From Aulostomus chinensis (taxonomy: Eukaryota > Chordata > Actinopteri > Syngnathiformes > Aulostomidae), in NCBI GenBank assembly GCA_037954235.1, contig JBBMOA010000021.1, positions 4,020,001-4,084,000 of the forward strand: a DNA stretch of 64,000 nt. The letters run 5' to 3'. The translations under genes were made by a program, and so were the position numbers. Within the stretch, counting starts at the first letter, position 1. Each line of letters starts with the position of its first letter. The notes under the pieces were generated by a model, which saw nothing but the letters and a program-made list of their open reading frames with translations, was not told where the DNA came from and ran no database searches. Of the stretch, positions 53,781-64,000 are shown in pieces.

Positions 53781-54130
53781 CGAGGAAACTTTGCGCTGAC
53801 TCTCCGTTGCGCGCAAGCGGTGTCACTCCCGAACACAGCTCTGTCAGCCGGCACACTTCCCCGCGACCCTCCCGCCCTCCTCCCTCCCTCCCTCCCTCGG
53901 TCCTTCCCTCCGCAGCCAGGTGACTCCTTCACAGTATCCCGACGCTGCCCGCCAGCTCCTGGAGCCCGGTGTCGCGTCCTGTTAACGCAGCGGAGCCCTC
54001 AGTGCGGGACAGCCCGGGCGTGTGTGCGGCAGAAATCCGGTACATTCCCTCGCTCGACTCGGTCTGACATGTGTCGCCTCGTCTCTTTCTCTCCCTCCTC
54101 CTCCTTCTTTTCTTCTTCTTCTTCTTCCCA
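53781..54130 (-). promoter_or_regulatory. cnksr2: Probable cnksr2 promoter and 5' UTR
   Basis: GC- and CpG-rich sequence directly upstream of the start codon, with (CCCT)n-type repeats at about 53880-53900. No TATA box is evident, as expected for a CpG-island promoter. The transcription start cannot be placed. Confidence 0.5.
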
Positions 54131-54352
54131 GTGCGCCAGTATGGTCCTGCTGCTGCGCCCGGGATGCGTGTGCGCGTGCGTGACAAAGGGAGATAGGGAG
54201 GAGTGTGTATGTGTGTGTAGGTGTATGTGTGTGCGTGTGTGTAGCCGATTCGTTACCGACAACAGCGGTGTAGAACAGATAAGTCACCCCGACAGCATCT
54301 CTCTCTCTCTCTCTATTTGTGCTCGCGCGTCCAGAAATTATTGGTGTGTGTG

Positions 54353-54370
54353 TGCGCGCGCGCGCGCGCG
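54353..54370. repeat. (GC)n tract
   Basis: Alternating GC preceded by GT; Z-DNA candidate. Confidence 0.9.
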
Positions 54371-55039
54371 CCCGGCCGTGGGTAGCTTCACACGCACATC
54401 AGTGTATTTCCCCTGTGAACGAGACTGGTGAAATGATAAGGGAGAGATATTCTCATAAGATGTTTAATCAGGCCGTGTGTGTGTGTGTGTTTGCGCGCGC
54501 GCGTGGGCTACCCCCAGGGACAGGAAAAGCCGAGGTACCCACACACTTTGTTTCAGCTGAGAAAACTTAATGAATCCTCAGCCAACCCTCCTCTTCCTTC
54601 CTTTCTTCCTCTCTGGCAAATATAATTTACACAGGCATTATTAAGAAACCAGAAACCTTCATCAAGGTTGGCCTCCGGCAGCGCAGAGCTGAATGACGAC
54701 ACACACACACAGTAACATGCGAGGAAACACACCAAAACATACATGTGAAGCACAAAAGGTAGCGTTCAAGCCTGTAGACTGGCTGTTTGTCCCTCTCACA
54801 CAAGAGCTGCTCCAGAAATGATCTAATTAGTTCTCACTGTCACGTTTTGTTTTATAATTCAATTTGATCAAATAAAAGATCTTTGACAAGCATTTAAAAT
54901 GTTTCAATTTCAAATGAAGGTTTGATTGCATCCACTGATCAATCAGTGGCCCTAAGAGCAAAATATGAAGCCGACGAGAGCAGCAAAATATTTCACAATC
55001 TGATTGGTTGATAGCCATGATACAACCAACTTGTCACAG

Positions 55040-55140
55040 GCATGATGTCATTTACCTTATATGGTATACTTTTTTAGAGGTGGGTCAAGAGGGATGATGA
55101 CCTTGACCTTTGACCACCAGAATCTTCTCACTGCTTCCCA
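55040..55140 (-). mobile_element. Repeat fragment with three nuclear-receptor half-sites
   Basis: On the minus strand, TGGTCA, A, AGGTCA, AGGTCA (55116-55098), in the same TTCTGGTGGTCAAAGGTCAA context as the 42291 family. Confidence 0.5.
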
Positions 55141-58021
55141 CTGAACATCAGTGCCAGATTTAGAATTGGGTCACGCCAGCACAGAGCCATCGAATGAAAG
55201 ACTTCGTTTATACCTCTGAAGGTCCACCTGGGGACCACCACCCACACTTTGGGTACCCGATGAGGAATTTGAGGCTGCATCTGTTCCACAGCAGCGTCAA
55301 ACATATTCAATATTGCATTTTTTTTTGTCTTGTCCAAAGTGACATTCAATTTTAACACCTGATCCATTTCCCAGTCCAATTTCCTTCGCTAGTAATTGAT
55401 AGAGCCGGCAGAAATCTCACAGGGGTCTGATGTCAGCCGCCGTGGGGTGTGTGTGTAAGTGTGTGTGTGTGTGTGTGTGTGCAACAACCAGCCTAAAGAC
55501 CAGTTAGCATGGGCACTGGTGGACCAAAGCCCCCAGTCTTAAGGCAAGTCAATGAATGGTAAAGGCCACATGCATGTAAATAAACCCAAATAACATCATG
55601 AACTGAAAATGAGGTGTGAATGCAGTGGAATTCAGTCTTGAGAGTTCAGGTGGGGGCGGAGCCTCTACTCAGAGAGGACAGGATCAGGCTGGGGGGGGGG
55701 GGGGGCTGCAATTGGACCTCATCAGATCTGGATCAGGCAGGAGGTTGCCGGTGATCATGCTGACCCCTCACTGGAGATGATCACTTTTCACCTGGTCAGA
55801 GAGGCTCCAGCGTCGTCTGTTTCTTCTCTGGTGATGGAGTGGCCTAAAGGTTCTCTTATATTTCTGCAGACTAAGACATTTCACACAGGGAGACCAGGCG
55901 GCTAACATACAGAGCGATGGAGGCCTCACAGGTAAATCAGCTCTTTGCTGCCTTAATTTTCATTGCTGCGTCATCTATAGGTGGACACTACAGAGTGACA
56001 CAACCAAGCCGACAGGGACCACTGTGTCCCAACAGAGACCTCTGCTGGTAGGAAGTGTTACTACCGATAAGACAGCAGCAACAGGACTTCCCCAAACTCT
56101 GCATCACAGAGAGCAGAAGGGGTCATTCTGTGGGAAGTTACTGAGGAAATATAAAGTTTCAGATCCATAAATTCAGGTGGCCTTTTGGGAAGTAATCTTT
56201 TTCTGGTTAGGTTAGGTTAGGTTAATCCCCCCCCCCCCCCCCGATGAACAATATCAGAACATTTGAAGAGGACAAGAGAGTTAAAGCAACTCTTCGGCGC
56301 AAAATACACTTCTCTTTTTTTGGGGGGGGACGGAGTACAACATAGCACATATATTTAGCTCAATGCTAATGGCAACTGATGGTTAACAACAGTTACAGCT
56401 GCAAAACAACAGCAAAACTGTACAAAAATGTTCCCATTAATGACGCGTCACCCAGAAAGTGTATTTTTGCGCTTAACCGCCGAAAAATTGAGGTCACAAA
56501 GAAATTCTTGTTCGTCCCGCCGACGGCTATGCACATTTAGCATGAGGCTAAAGATGGCCGACCACTAACAGCATCAAAATTAATTATTAATGATCCTTAA
56601 CCCTAAAAAGTTTATTTAGGCTTTCAACTACTCACAAATTGCTGCGTTGAACTCACAAAGACGTTTTTCGTTCCTCTTGCATTGCTTCTTTTTGACTCCA
56701 GAGTGCAGAAAGAGCCAGACACGTAGGCCTTTAGCTCCTAGCCACAGACGACTAGCGTCCGCTTTGAAACTCTTCAGGGCGTTGTCCTCTTTACCTACAG
56801 CTGTACGATTAGGTGCGAGCAGAAACTTTCACCTCGGGCAGAAATAAAAACAACTCCAACACTTTGACGGATGTTTTTGGGCCGTGAACGAGACAGTCAA
56901 TTGTCAGTCTTGGTTCAAGTTCAAGTGTTCACAATCTTTCCTCCAGTTTCAAACTCGTGTCCTGGGACCTGTGGCAACTTAATCATCAACAGATTGAGGG
57001 AACTTGGGTTGAAAAGCCATGAGGAAGTAAAAAAGGAGATTTAAGAAATGATTAACTTTCATTTTCCTTTACTGAGGTTATGCTGTTTCAGGTATTAGCG
57101 AACTTGGGAAATATAAGGGTGTCTTTTCCCTCTGCTAACGCACCAACGTGAACTCATCGTATCACGAAGGATGATTGTTATGTGTGTAGAACAGGATTTA
57201 CAGATATGGATGATGAAATATTGCTGTCATAACATTAGTTTGACGTGATCAAACTGTTGTAGATTTCCCAAAAGCCATATTTTTGTGGTGAAATTGGACA
57301 TCCTTCCTCTTTTTAGTCTCACCAGCGGCAGTTACAACCTCAAAAAAAAAAACAACAACCAAAAATCCCATTTTGAAGCCGGTTGTGTAAGAATGGTATT
57401 GTTTCCTCCAAAACCTGGCTCATCACTCGCTTGAAAGAGACGTGTAAAAATGTTTCCTAAACAAAATCACAACTGTAACTTATTAACTATTTCTCATAGT
57501 TACGGTAATTCATAAATGTTTGTATGTCTTCACAAATAACTCAGTTCACGTTGGGACGTGTGGTTTTTTCCTGAGATTTAAAACTTTTTTTTTTGCTGAA
57601 TAGAAAACACCCTTGTTTTTTTTTGTTTCTTTTTTACAAAGATTCCTTTGTTCAACTAAAGCAGAAGAAAAATAATCTCTTTGTTCAACAAATTTTAGCT
57701 GGGGAATGTAGTTCTAAAGGAGAAGCTGCTGTAAGCTGCAGGTTCCCTAAACCGCGTCAGCAACCGCTTGGAAACAAATGAATATATACTGACCTATTTA
57801 TGTTAAAATATCTTAACGAACCACAACAACTAATGCGCATTAAAACCAAGAGTAAGGCTAGAAAAAAAACACAGTTAAAACACAAATTAAAAAGCCGTCT
57901 TTGAAATCAATGCCGCTTTTTGTTTTCTAGACGAACGGATTTCAACACGCCGCTCTGGACTTGTTTGCGCCACCAAGAGATCGAGAACAGTACAGTGGAC
58001 TGAACAACAGACTAAAAACAA

Positions 58022-58320
58022 TCCAGGCCTGGAGCCTAACCCAGCAGCTACGGGCGAGAGGCGGGGTTTGCATGGCAGGGTCAACACATAGAGGCTCTCA
58101 CAGCCACGGTCAATTTAGAGTCTGGATTAACCTGGTCCCCTCTTGATGTCTTTGGACTGTGGAGGAAGCTGGGGTAGCAGAGAGAACCCAGCAGGAACAG
58201 GGAGAACATGGAGACTCACCTAGAGTGCCACTAGAGTGAACCTGTGCCCGGGCCGGGACTCGAACCCGTAACCGTCTTGCTTTGAGGCGACAGTGCTAAC
58301 CACTGCACCACCGTGCAGCC
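58022..58320 (-). mobile_element. tRNA-derived SINE, most complete copy
   Basis: On the minus strand: GGGCTGCACGGTGGTGCAGT, GGTTAGCACTGTCGCCTC, a perfect B box GGTTCGAGTCC (58266-58256), body including CCACAGTCCAAAGACATC, then GTCAATTTAGAG-type and CCCGCCTCTCGCC tail. Lies about 400 bases upstream of the TLR leader. Confidence 0.8.
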
Positions 58321-58802
58321 CCAACAAGCCAAGACGTGAAACAAAATAGACTCGGAGTCAATTCGGTTCTGCGGTGCTGCAGTTCCTAACACCAGTCTGC
58401 AAGCTGCAGTGAGCCAACCTGGTAGTTATTAGTGATTCTGCCTCCTTGAACGCGGCGCAATAAAATGTGCTAAGAGGCCTTAGGATGTCTGAATTTGACA
58501 TTTTTAGCGTTAGTCTGCAACCACGGCGGCCTCTCTGGAGACACTGGGAGGATCTTCACTTAAATCAAGGGTCCCAGGCGGATGATGGCCAACACCTCGC
58601 TGCAGGGTTCATTAACTCTTTATGTGTTTCATTGCATGACGAGCTTAACATTGCCGGCAATGATGAAAGCCCAACACGCCCACTCTCACTTCCTCACACA
58701 ATCCAGACGCACTGTAAACGCCACACGTAGCATTTCTCTCATCAAGCCTGAGTGCAGAGGAACCAAGGAGGATACAAGACCACTTTTTCTTTGCTCAGAC
58801 CA

Positions 58803-58893
58803 GTAAGTAAGAAAAACGACTCTCCTACGTTTGTTTTTCTGTGACTGGTTCTGATATCCTATCTCTCTCTTTCGCTGTATTCTCCGATTTCAG
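58803..58893 (+). other. tlr22: Probable 5' UTR intron of the TLR gene
   Basis: A strong donor (gtaagtaag at 58803) and an acceptor with a pyrimidine-rich run ending tttcag (58893) enclose 91 bases. Fish TLR22 genes with a leader intron plus two TIR introns have been described, which fits. The first exon start is unknown. Confidence 0.5.
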
Positions 58894-58990
58894 TCTTCAC
58901 GCTGCTAAAAAGGACTAAACCTTGAAGACAACTTGTCTTGTTGGATGTCATCGACTCTTTCATTTAAAAAAAAAAAAAAGTTGAAAAAAA
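58894..58990 (+). other. tlr22: TLR leader with overlapping upstream ORF
   Basis: 5' UTR just before the start codon, with a 14-base A run. An ATG at 58945 opens a 24-codon frame that stops at 59017-59019, past the main ATG and in another frame. Its Kozak context is weak. Confidence 0.5.
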
Positions 58991-61508
58991 ATGATACCTG
59001 GAATGAAAGAGGACGATAAAATTCCAAAAGGAGCGGCGACGCTGTTTACATTCATTCTCCTCTTTCTGAATATCAGCAACTTGCATGTTCCCGTCGCAGG
59101 GTTTTGCCTGAAAACCTGCCGAATCAGTAACAATAAGGCCATTTGTAGCAAAATGCTGCTCAGAGCTGTTCCTCAGGGTATTCCGTCCACGGTGACAAAT
59201 TATGACTTGGCCGTGAACAAAATCTCACGGATAAAAGCCTCGGACTTCCGAAATCTATCAGTTTTGACACAATTAGACATAAACCGCAACTTCATTTCTA
59301 AGATAGAGAAGGGGGCCTTTGCTGATCTGACTTCCCTCAAGAAATTCAATCTGAACAACAACAGGCTCCCACAGCTGGAGGACGACATCTTTCACGGTTT
59401 GAGCAACCTCACAGAGCTGAGACTGGCCAGCAACAAGATCAAATCGGTGGCCTCCACCTCTTTCGAGTCCCTGACGAGCCTCCTCTTCTTGGACCTGTCC
59501 TACAACAAGTTCCAGGTGAAAATGATTCGCTCCGTGTTCCACTGCGCGCCACACCTACGGTATCTGGCACTCAAAAAGATCGGCTTAACCGCTTTTCACT
59601 CTTGGGAACTGACGAATACCTCGATAGGCCTCACTTACCTCGACTTGTCTCAGAATCCCATCCAAGTCTTTCAGGTCACCGATGACGTTTTCCCAAGTCT
59701 CAGGTGGTTGAACATCGGCGGGGCTCCTCAAAGGCAAAAGATGACATGGGAGCTGCGCAACAAGACGTTGCTCAGTCACGTGACCACTCTGGATATCGGC
59801 GGGCTTCACCTCGCTTCCGATGACATTGAAACGTTCTTTGAGAGCTTCAACTTTTCTCTGACTTCGCTCAGGATGAGCAGCATGAAGTGTAACCTCGCAG
59901 CACTGATAAATGCCTCCTGCACCATCCCGACATTGTCTGAGCTGCAACTCCGACTCAACAAGCTGACTGTCATCAGTTCAGATTTGCTGCAGGTGTGCGG
60001 CGGCGTCACTGAGCTCGATTTAGCTGTGAACAACATTAAAACTTTCGACAACAACCCCTTTGAACCTCTCAAAGGTCTGAAGGTTCTAAGTCTGAGCCGG
60101 AACAGACTTCAATCTGTCCCCGTTGCGGTTAGGAACATATCCACTCTGATGGAACTGGATCTCAGCAGCAACAACATCACTTCACTCAGTTGCCACGATT
60201 TTGCTAATCTGACCAAACTCAAGGTGCTCAGTCTTTATCAGAACTTCATCGTGGCTCTGAGTCGCTGCGTTTTCGAGGATTTATCTGGATTGCAGGTCTT
60301 AAAGCTGCAGCTGAATCGCATCACTAAATTGGGAGGGGCTTTTGGAAACTATTTACCAAAACTAAAGCAACTGCTCCTGGACAGAAATAAACTCACGACG
60401 ATCAAACAACATGAATTTAAGGGTTTGCAGGCCCTCCAGAACTTGTCCCTGCGCGAAAATCAGATAGACGTGCTTGAAAAAGGCTGTTTTGTTGGACTGA
60501 CGGAGCTCACCGACATCCAGCTACAATCCAATGATATCAAGTCAAGTGAAGTGAACAAAGGCGTTTTTAATGAGCTGATAAATTTAAGGCGACTGGATCT
60601 GAGGGACAATCACATTAAGTACTGGAATAACACCGCCTTGTCTCAACCCCCGTTCTTTAAGCTGTCTCAGTTGGAGAGCCTGTCCATTCCCGGCCAGCAT
60701 AGCAGGGGCAAGGGGCAGCTGCCTCGTAACTTCCTGCAAGGTTTGACAAGTCTTAAAGTTTTTGAAAGCAGGAACATTCAACTTCTTTCTTTACACAAGG
60801 ACGTGTTTAATTACACTCCTCAGCTGCAAACGCTTGACATCAGCTCCAACGACCTGACAGACCTTTCTCCTGATTTGTTGGCGCCGCTCCACAACCTTAA
60901 AAGCCTCTACATATCTAGAACGAGCCTGGGGTCTCTGGACTTCCTCATCAAGGCCAACCTCACCAATTTGGAATTCCTGCAAGCCAGGAGGAATTCCTTT
61001 TTTGTTATCAGAGAAGATGTAATTAACTCCATACCGGCCCTCATCTACGTGGATCTCCAAAGCAACAGTTTCACCTGTGACTGCAACAACGCCTGGTTCA
61101 TCCGCTGGATGGTAAACAGCAGCCAAACACAAGTTTTTGACGGCTATAACTTTGTGTGCAACTATCCCCCGGACCTGAAGGGCATGAAACTGCTGGACCT
61201 TGACATCAGATCCTGCTCAGTAGACACAGGATTCATCTGCTATATCGCCACCACATGTGTGAACCTCCTCTTCATACTGGTGTGCCTCACCTATCATTTC
61301 CTGAGGTGGCAGATGGTTTACGCCTACTACCTCCTCTTGGCTTTCCTCTTTGAGAGAAAGCAAAAGAACAGGCAAGCTCAGTATCAGTACGACGCCTTTG
61401 TCTCGTACAACGTCCACGATGAGCCCTGGGTCATGGAAGAACTGCTGCCGAAACTGGAGGGAGAACAGGGCTGGAGACTGTGTCTGCACCACCGAGACTT
61501 CCAGCCAG
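58991..61508 (+). CDS. tlr22: TLR exon: ectodomain, membrane segment, start of TIR
   Basis: 2518 bases, ending after CCAG inside the BB-loop Gly codon; donor gtaaga. Reading on past the donor soon meets a stop, confirming the splice. Confidence 0.95.
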
Positions 61509-62855
61509 GTAAGAACACATCGCTGTGCTCCAGTATCCTAGCATGCTAACTACAGAAGTCTGGGTCTTTTGGCAGTAGAACAAGCAGGTTTTCCTCAAGA
61601 ACTTCTATGTCCCATGAAACCAAACCAGGCTTCAGACAAGTCAAACTCACCACAGTTGTGAAAGTACCTGGAAGATATGCAGTTTCTCCTCCATGTAGCT
61701 CCACTTATCGTCCACAAGGTGTCACTGTAGTATTACTACTTGTTGGTATTTGAGGCTACAGATTTTTTCCTCTTTTTGCCTCCTCAGGGAAATCCATCAT
61801 TGACAACATCACGGACGCCATCTATGGAAGCAGGAAGACCATCTGCATGATCAGTCGCAGATACCTGGAGAGCGAGTGGTGCTCCAGAGAGATCCAGGTG
61901 GCCAGGTGAGCTGTTGGCTTCCAGGTCTGAGCTGAGACGCGTTGCAGCTCCGCATGGAGCTCTGATTCGCTGCAAATATTCCGGCCATAAGCTCAAACCA
62001 AATGGTATGAAGAGAGGCTAAAGGTCCGTCGCACTTTTCCATCACGGGGGTGATAAATTAGCACGAACTGGGGCGGACTGGAGTGGGTGGTTAACTAAAA
62101 GCACTGAAAAGTTTACATTTTTAAGTATAGAAAAGTGTTCAATTTTTTTTTAATTTTTACCAACGAAACACATTACTTTGTACTACAGTGTATATACTAC
62201 ATGATGTAATATCTTCAGTTCAGTCTGTCATTTGACTGCTCCAATAGTGAGTGTTCCTACGGAAGCTGGGACGAGCCTTGCTTGAAATCAAATCATCATC
62301 TTGTTATTTCAAGAAAACAGAATTTGTATTCAAATAAAAGTCAAAGAGTGTGTGTGTGGGGGGGGGGGGGCACAGTGAAACACTGCACTTTTCATTTTTT
62401 TAAGCTTTCAAACTTAACTTCTCTGAAAAGTGCTGCTTTAATTTTAGCCAGTCAGTGAAAATTGTTTTCAGTTTATCAAAGCTCAAGCCTCCTCATCGTG
62501 ACAACGTTTCTGCCTTTGACGTGATTGTTCATCAATGAGTTTTGGGTTGTTGGGTCAAAGAGAACCAGGACTTTGACGTCTCTTCTCCATCCTCCCTTCC
62601 ACTCTGCCTAGCTTCCGCCTGTTCGACGAGCAGAAGGACGTGCTAATCCTGGTGTTCCTGGAGGACATTCCCATCGCCCGGCTGTCTCCTTACTACCGCA
62701 TGAGGAGACTACTGAAGAAGCAGACCTTCCTAAGCTGGCCCCGGGCCGGAGAGAACACCCAGCTCTTCTGGGAGCAGCTCCGCAAGGCCCTGCAGACCAG
62801 AGACGAGCCTGGAGGGGAAAGGTTCCTCCTCACGGTGGTGGACGCGCAGAGATGA
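58991..62855 (+). CDS. tlr22: Toll-like receptor, TLR22 type (TLR11 subfamily)
   Basis: Innate immune sensor of fish; TLR22 is reported to recognise double-stranded RNA and signal through a TIR adaptor. Coding exons 58991-61508, 61788-61905 and 62612-62855 join in frame to 959 residues, the usual length. Order: hydrophobic signal region about 15-37, N-terminal cysteine cap (C39, C43, C52), leucine-rich repeats about 70-690, C-terminal cap with FTCDC (about 693-743), membrane segment about 747-769, TIR domain about 798-945. TIR boxes are visible: YDAFVSY (800-806), RDFQPG (835-840, with the BB-loop proline) and FW (931-932). Introns are GT-AG in phases 1 and 2, both inside the TIR domain. An in-frame TGA at 58982-58984 supports the start; Met5 is an alternative. 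No break is seen, so the gene looks functional. TLR23 is the main alternative name; a tree would decide. Confidence 0.9.
61509..61787 (+). other. tlr22: TLR intron within the TIR domain
   Basis: 279 bases, gtaaga to cctcag; contains a CCACAAGGTGTCACTGTAG stretch, otherwise plain. Confidence 0.93.
61788..61905 (+). CDS. tlr22: TLR exon: middle of TIR
   Basis: GKSIIDNITDAIYGSRKTIC then MISRRYLESEWCSREIQVA; 118 bases, donor gtgagc. Confidence 0.95.
61906..62611 (+). other. tlr22: TLR second TIR intron
   Basis: 706 bases, gtgagc to tgcctag, with a G run at about 62359-62370. Confidence 0.93.
62612..62855 (+). CDS. tlr22: TLR last coding exon: end of TIR
   Basis: SFRLFDEQKDVLILVFLEDI through FLSWPRAGENTQLFWEQL to VVDAQR and TGA at 62853-62855. 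Confidence 0.95.
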
Positions 62856-63310
62856 CGTCCGTGTGAGCTTGCGGAGAGACTGTTCCGGCTTCTGGGAACA
62901 TCTTGATCGCGTTCAGTGACATGAGGAGGACGGACACACGTAGCAGCTCTTGTTTTAAACGGGGCCTCCCTGACAAGTGTGATACCGACGTATGAATTCA
63001 GTCACGCTCCCGGTTTGAAGATACCCTGCCGGTGGAGCGGCGTCGGCCTCGGTTGCCATGTCACAGACACTTTTCTCACGGCGGCAGCGCGACAGTTGTT
63101 TTTCTTACAGCTTTGACTGAAGAAAACAACTACAAAACTCACGCCAGGAGTCGTCACGAATGTACAATACTTCATGGTATAATGAGGAGCTGTAGCTTCC
63201 AACGTGCTCATTCGATGCAAAGTGTTTGTGCGTATGTTTTTGTGTACACTGTTTGTGGATGGCTGTACTTGTAAACGTGTTAATGTTAATAAAAATGTGT
63301 GTGTATACGT
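62856..63310 (+). other. tlr22: TLR 3' UTR with polyadenylation signal
   Basis: Non-coding sequence ending at AATAAA (63288-63293) followed by a GT-rich stretch, a normal cleavage-site arrangement. A transposon begins at 63311. Confidence 0.7.
63288..63293 (+). terminator. tlr22: Polyadenylation signal AATAAA
   Basis: Canonical hexamer 433 bases after the TLR stop, followed by GTGTGTGTATACGT. Confidence 0.7.
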
Positions 63311-63766
63311 CAGCGTTTCTCAAAGTGTGTGGCACCCGAGTCACCCGACGTCCAAAACATTATTTCCCCCCCCCCCTCACCTGTCGCTTTGTCAGTGGTT
63401 CCGCCGCGAAAAAAATTCCGACGTCCAAACATTAGTTCCCCCCCTCAACGGGGGGAAAAGGGGAGGGGAGGAACTAATGGTTGGACGTCGGAATTTTTTT
63501 CGCGGCGGAACCAAAGCGCGCTTTAAACCGCTTTCATAGCAACTGTTGTCAGGTCTGTTTTTAAAATGGAGAGATATTTGACAGGGATGAAACACATTTT
63601 ATTTCATTTTTTTTTCTAGTTCTGAAAAACTAAAGGAATGTTTGTAATTTTTAATAGGTCAATAAAGTTAAACATGGCCTATTTTGTCAAAAAATTTGGC
63701 GTGGGGGGGATGAAAATTTTTCTTCCTCCAAAGGGGGGAATGACAGAAAAAGTTTGAGAACCACTG
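63311..63766. mobile_element. hAT-type miniature transposon (MITE) with 8-bp target duplication
   Basis: 456 bases bounded by short inverted ends, CAGCGTTTCTCAAAG on the left and CAGTGGTTCTCAAAC on the right (read inward), typical of hAT elements of the Charlie/Tip100 kind. GTATACGT flanks it on both sides (63303-63310 and 63767-63774), the 8-bp duplication expected for hAT insertion. No transposase is encoded. An internal palindrome is listed separately, and AATAAA occurs at 63661-63666. Confidence 0.9.
63400..63513. repeat. Long internal palindrome of the hAT element
   Basis: Two arms of about 43 bases, GGTTCCGCCGCGAAAAAAAT onward and its reverse complement, with one mismatch, around a G- and C-rich loop. 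A diverged third copy of the CCGACGTCCAAA block lies at about 63347. Confidence 0.88.
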
Positions 63767-63774
63767 GTATACGT

Positions 63775-64000
63775 CATTACCTGTGAGAATTAATGGAATG
63801 TCAACTTGAAGCCCATAGAAATCACCTCTGCAAGACTGCCTCCACTTTATCATTGTAGCTTTTTTTTCTTTTCTTTTTTTAATCTGCTTATCTTTTCTTT
63901 GTCTTAAAGCTGTAGCACTTTGGGATCTCTGATGAAAAAAACATCAAATGTATGAGTCACTCAAGTTATTCTAATTCAACTGCTAGAATTCAGATATCAC
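63775..64000. other. Right end of window
   Basis: AT-rich sequence with a T-rich stretch at about 63860-63880. Nothing recognised. Confidence 0.7.

Larger units (their letters stand above)
54131..58700. other. Intergenic region between cnksr2 and the TLR gene
   Basis: Divergent promoters at either end. Holds GC-alternating tracts (54353-54370, about 54494-54503), (GT)n at 55459-55482, a G run (about 55691-55704), a C run (about 56227-56242), a repeat fragment with TGACCT half-sites (55040-55380, minus strand) and a SINE (58022-58320). No supported gene. Confidence 0.75.

Overview
The window is vertebrate nuclear DNA, almost certainly from a ray-finned (teleost) fish. Three things point there: long (CA)n/(GT)n microsatellites every few kilobases, short introns (several of 74-135 bases), and a Toll-like receptor of the fish TLR22 type. 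Nothing bacterial, viral or plasmid-like was seen, and no CRISPR array, operon or phage region. I name no species.

Three protein-coding genes can be supported. (1) klhl34, plus strand, 4690-6495, a single-exon BTB-BACK-Kelch protein of 601 residues. (2) cnksr2, minus strand, 12838-53780, for which I placed 24 coding exons by matching splice sites and reading frame. The joined frame is 3042 bases (1013 residues plus stop), with every intron GT-AG. It encodes the SAM-CRIC-PDZ-PH scaffold that works in Ras/MAPK and postsynaptic signalling, and it ends in the PDZ ligand ETHV. (3) A TLR22-type Toll-like receptor, plus strand, coding 58991-62855 in three exons (959 residues), with a likely extra intron in the 5' leader.

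Layout: 1-4.6 kb is repeat-rich and may hold the last exon of an unseen upstream gene. klhl34 follows, then 6.3 kb of mostly non-coding DNA that must include the cnksr2 3' UTR. cnksr2 then fills 41 kb; its 12 kb first intron holds most of the repeats. About 5 kb separates the cnksr2 start from the TLR gene, and the two are transcribed away from each other. klhl34 and cnksr2 are convergent, as are KLHL34 and CNKSR2 on human Xp22, so this pair is an old linkage. The TLR gene has no counterpart in the human locus.

The most noteworthy observations are not a new gene system. They are: a complete hAT-type miniature transposon with an 8-bp target duplication just after the TLR polyadenylation signal; simple repeats clustering within about 22 bases of cnksr2 5' splice sites; SINE copies that share modules in different combinations; interspersed repeats carrying DR1/DR2 nuclear-receptor-type and CTCF-like motifs; an upstream ORF overlapping the TLR start codon; and several perfect hairpins.
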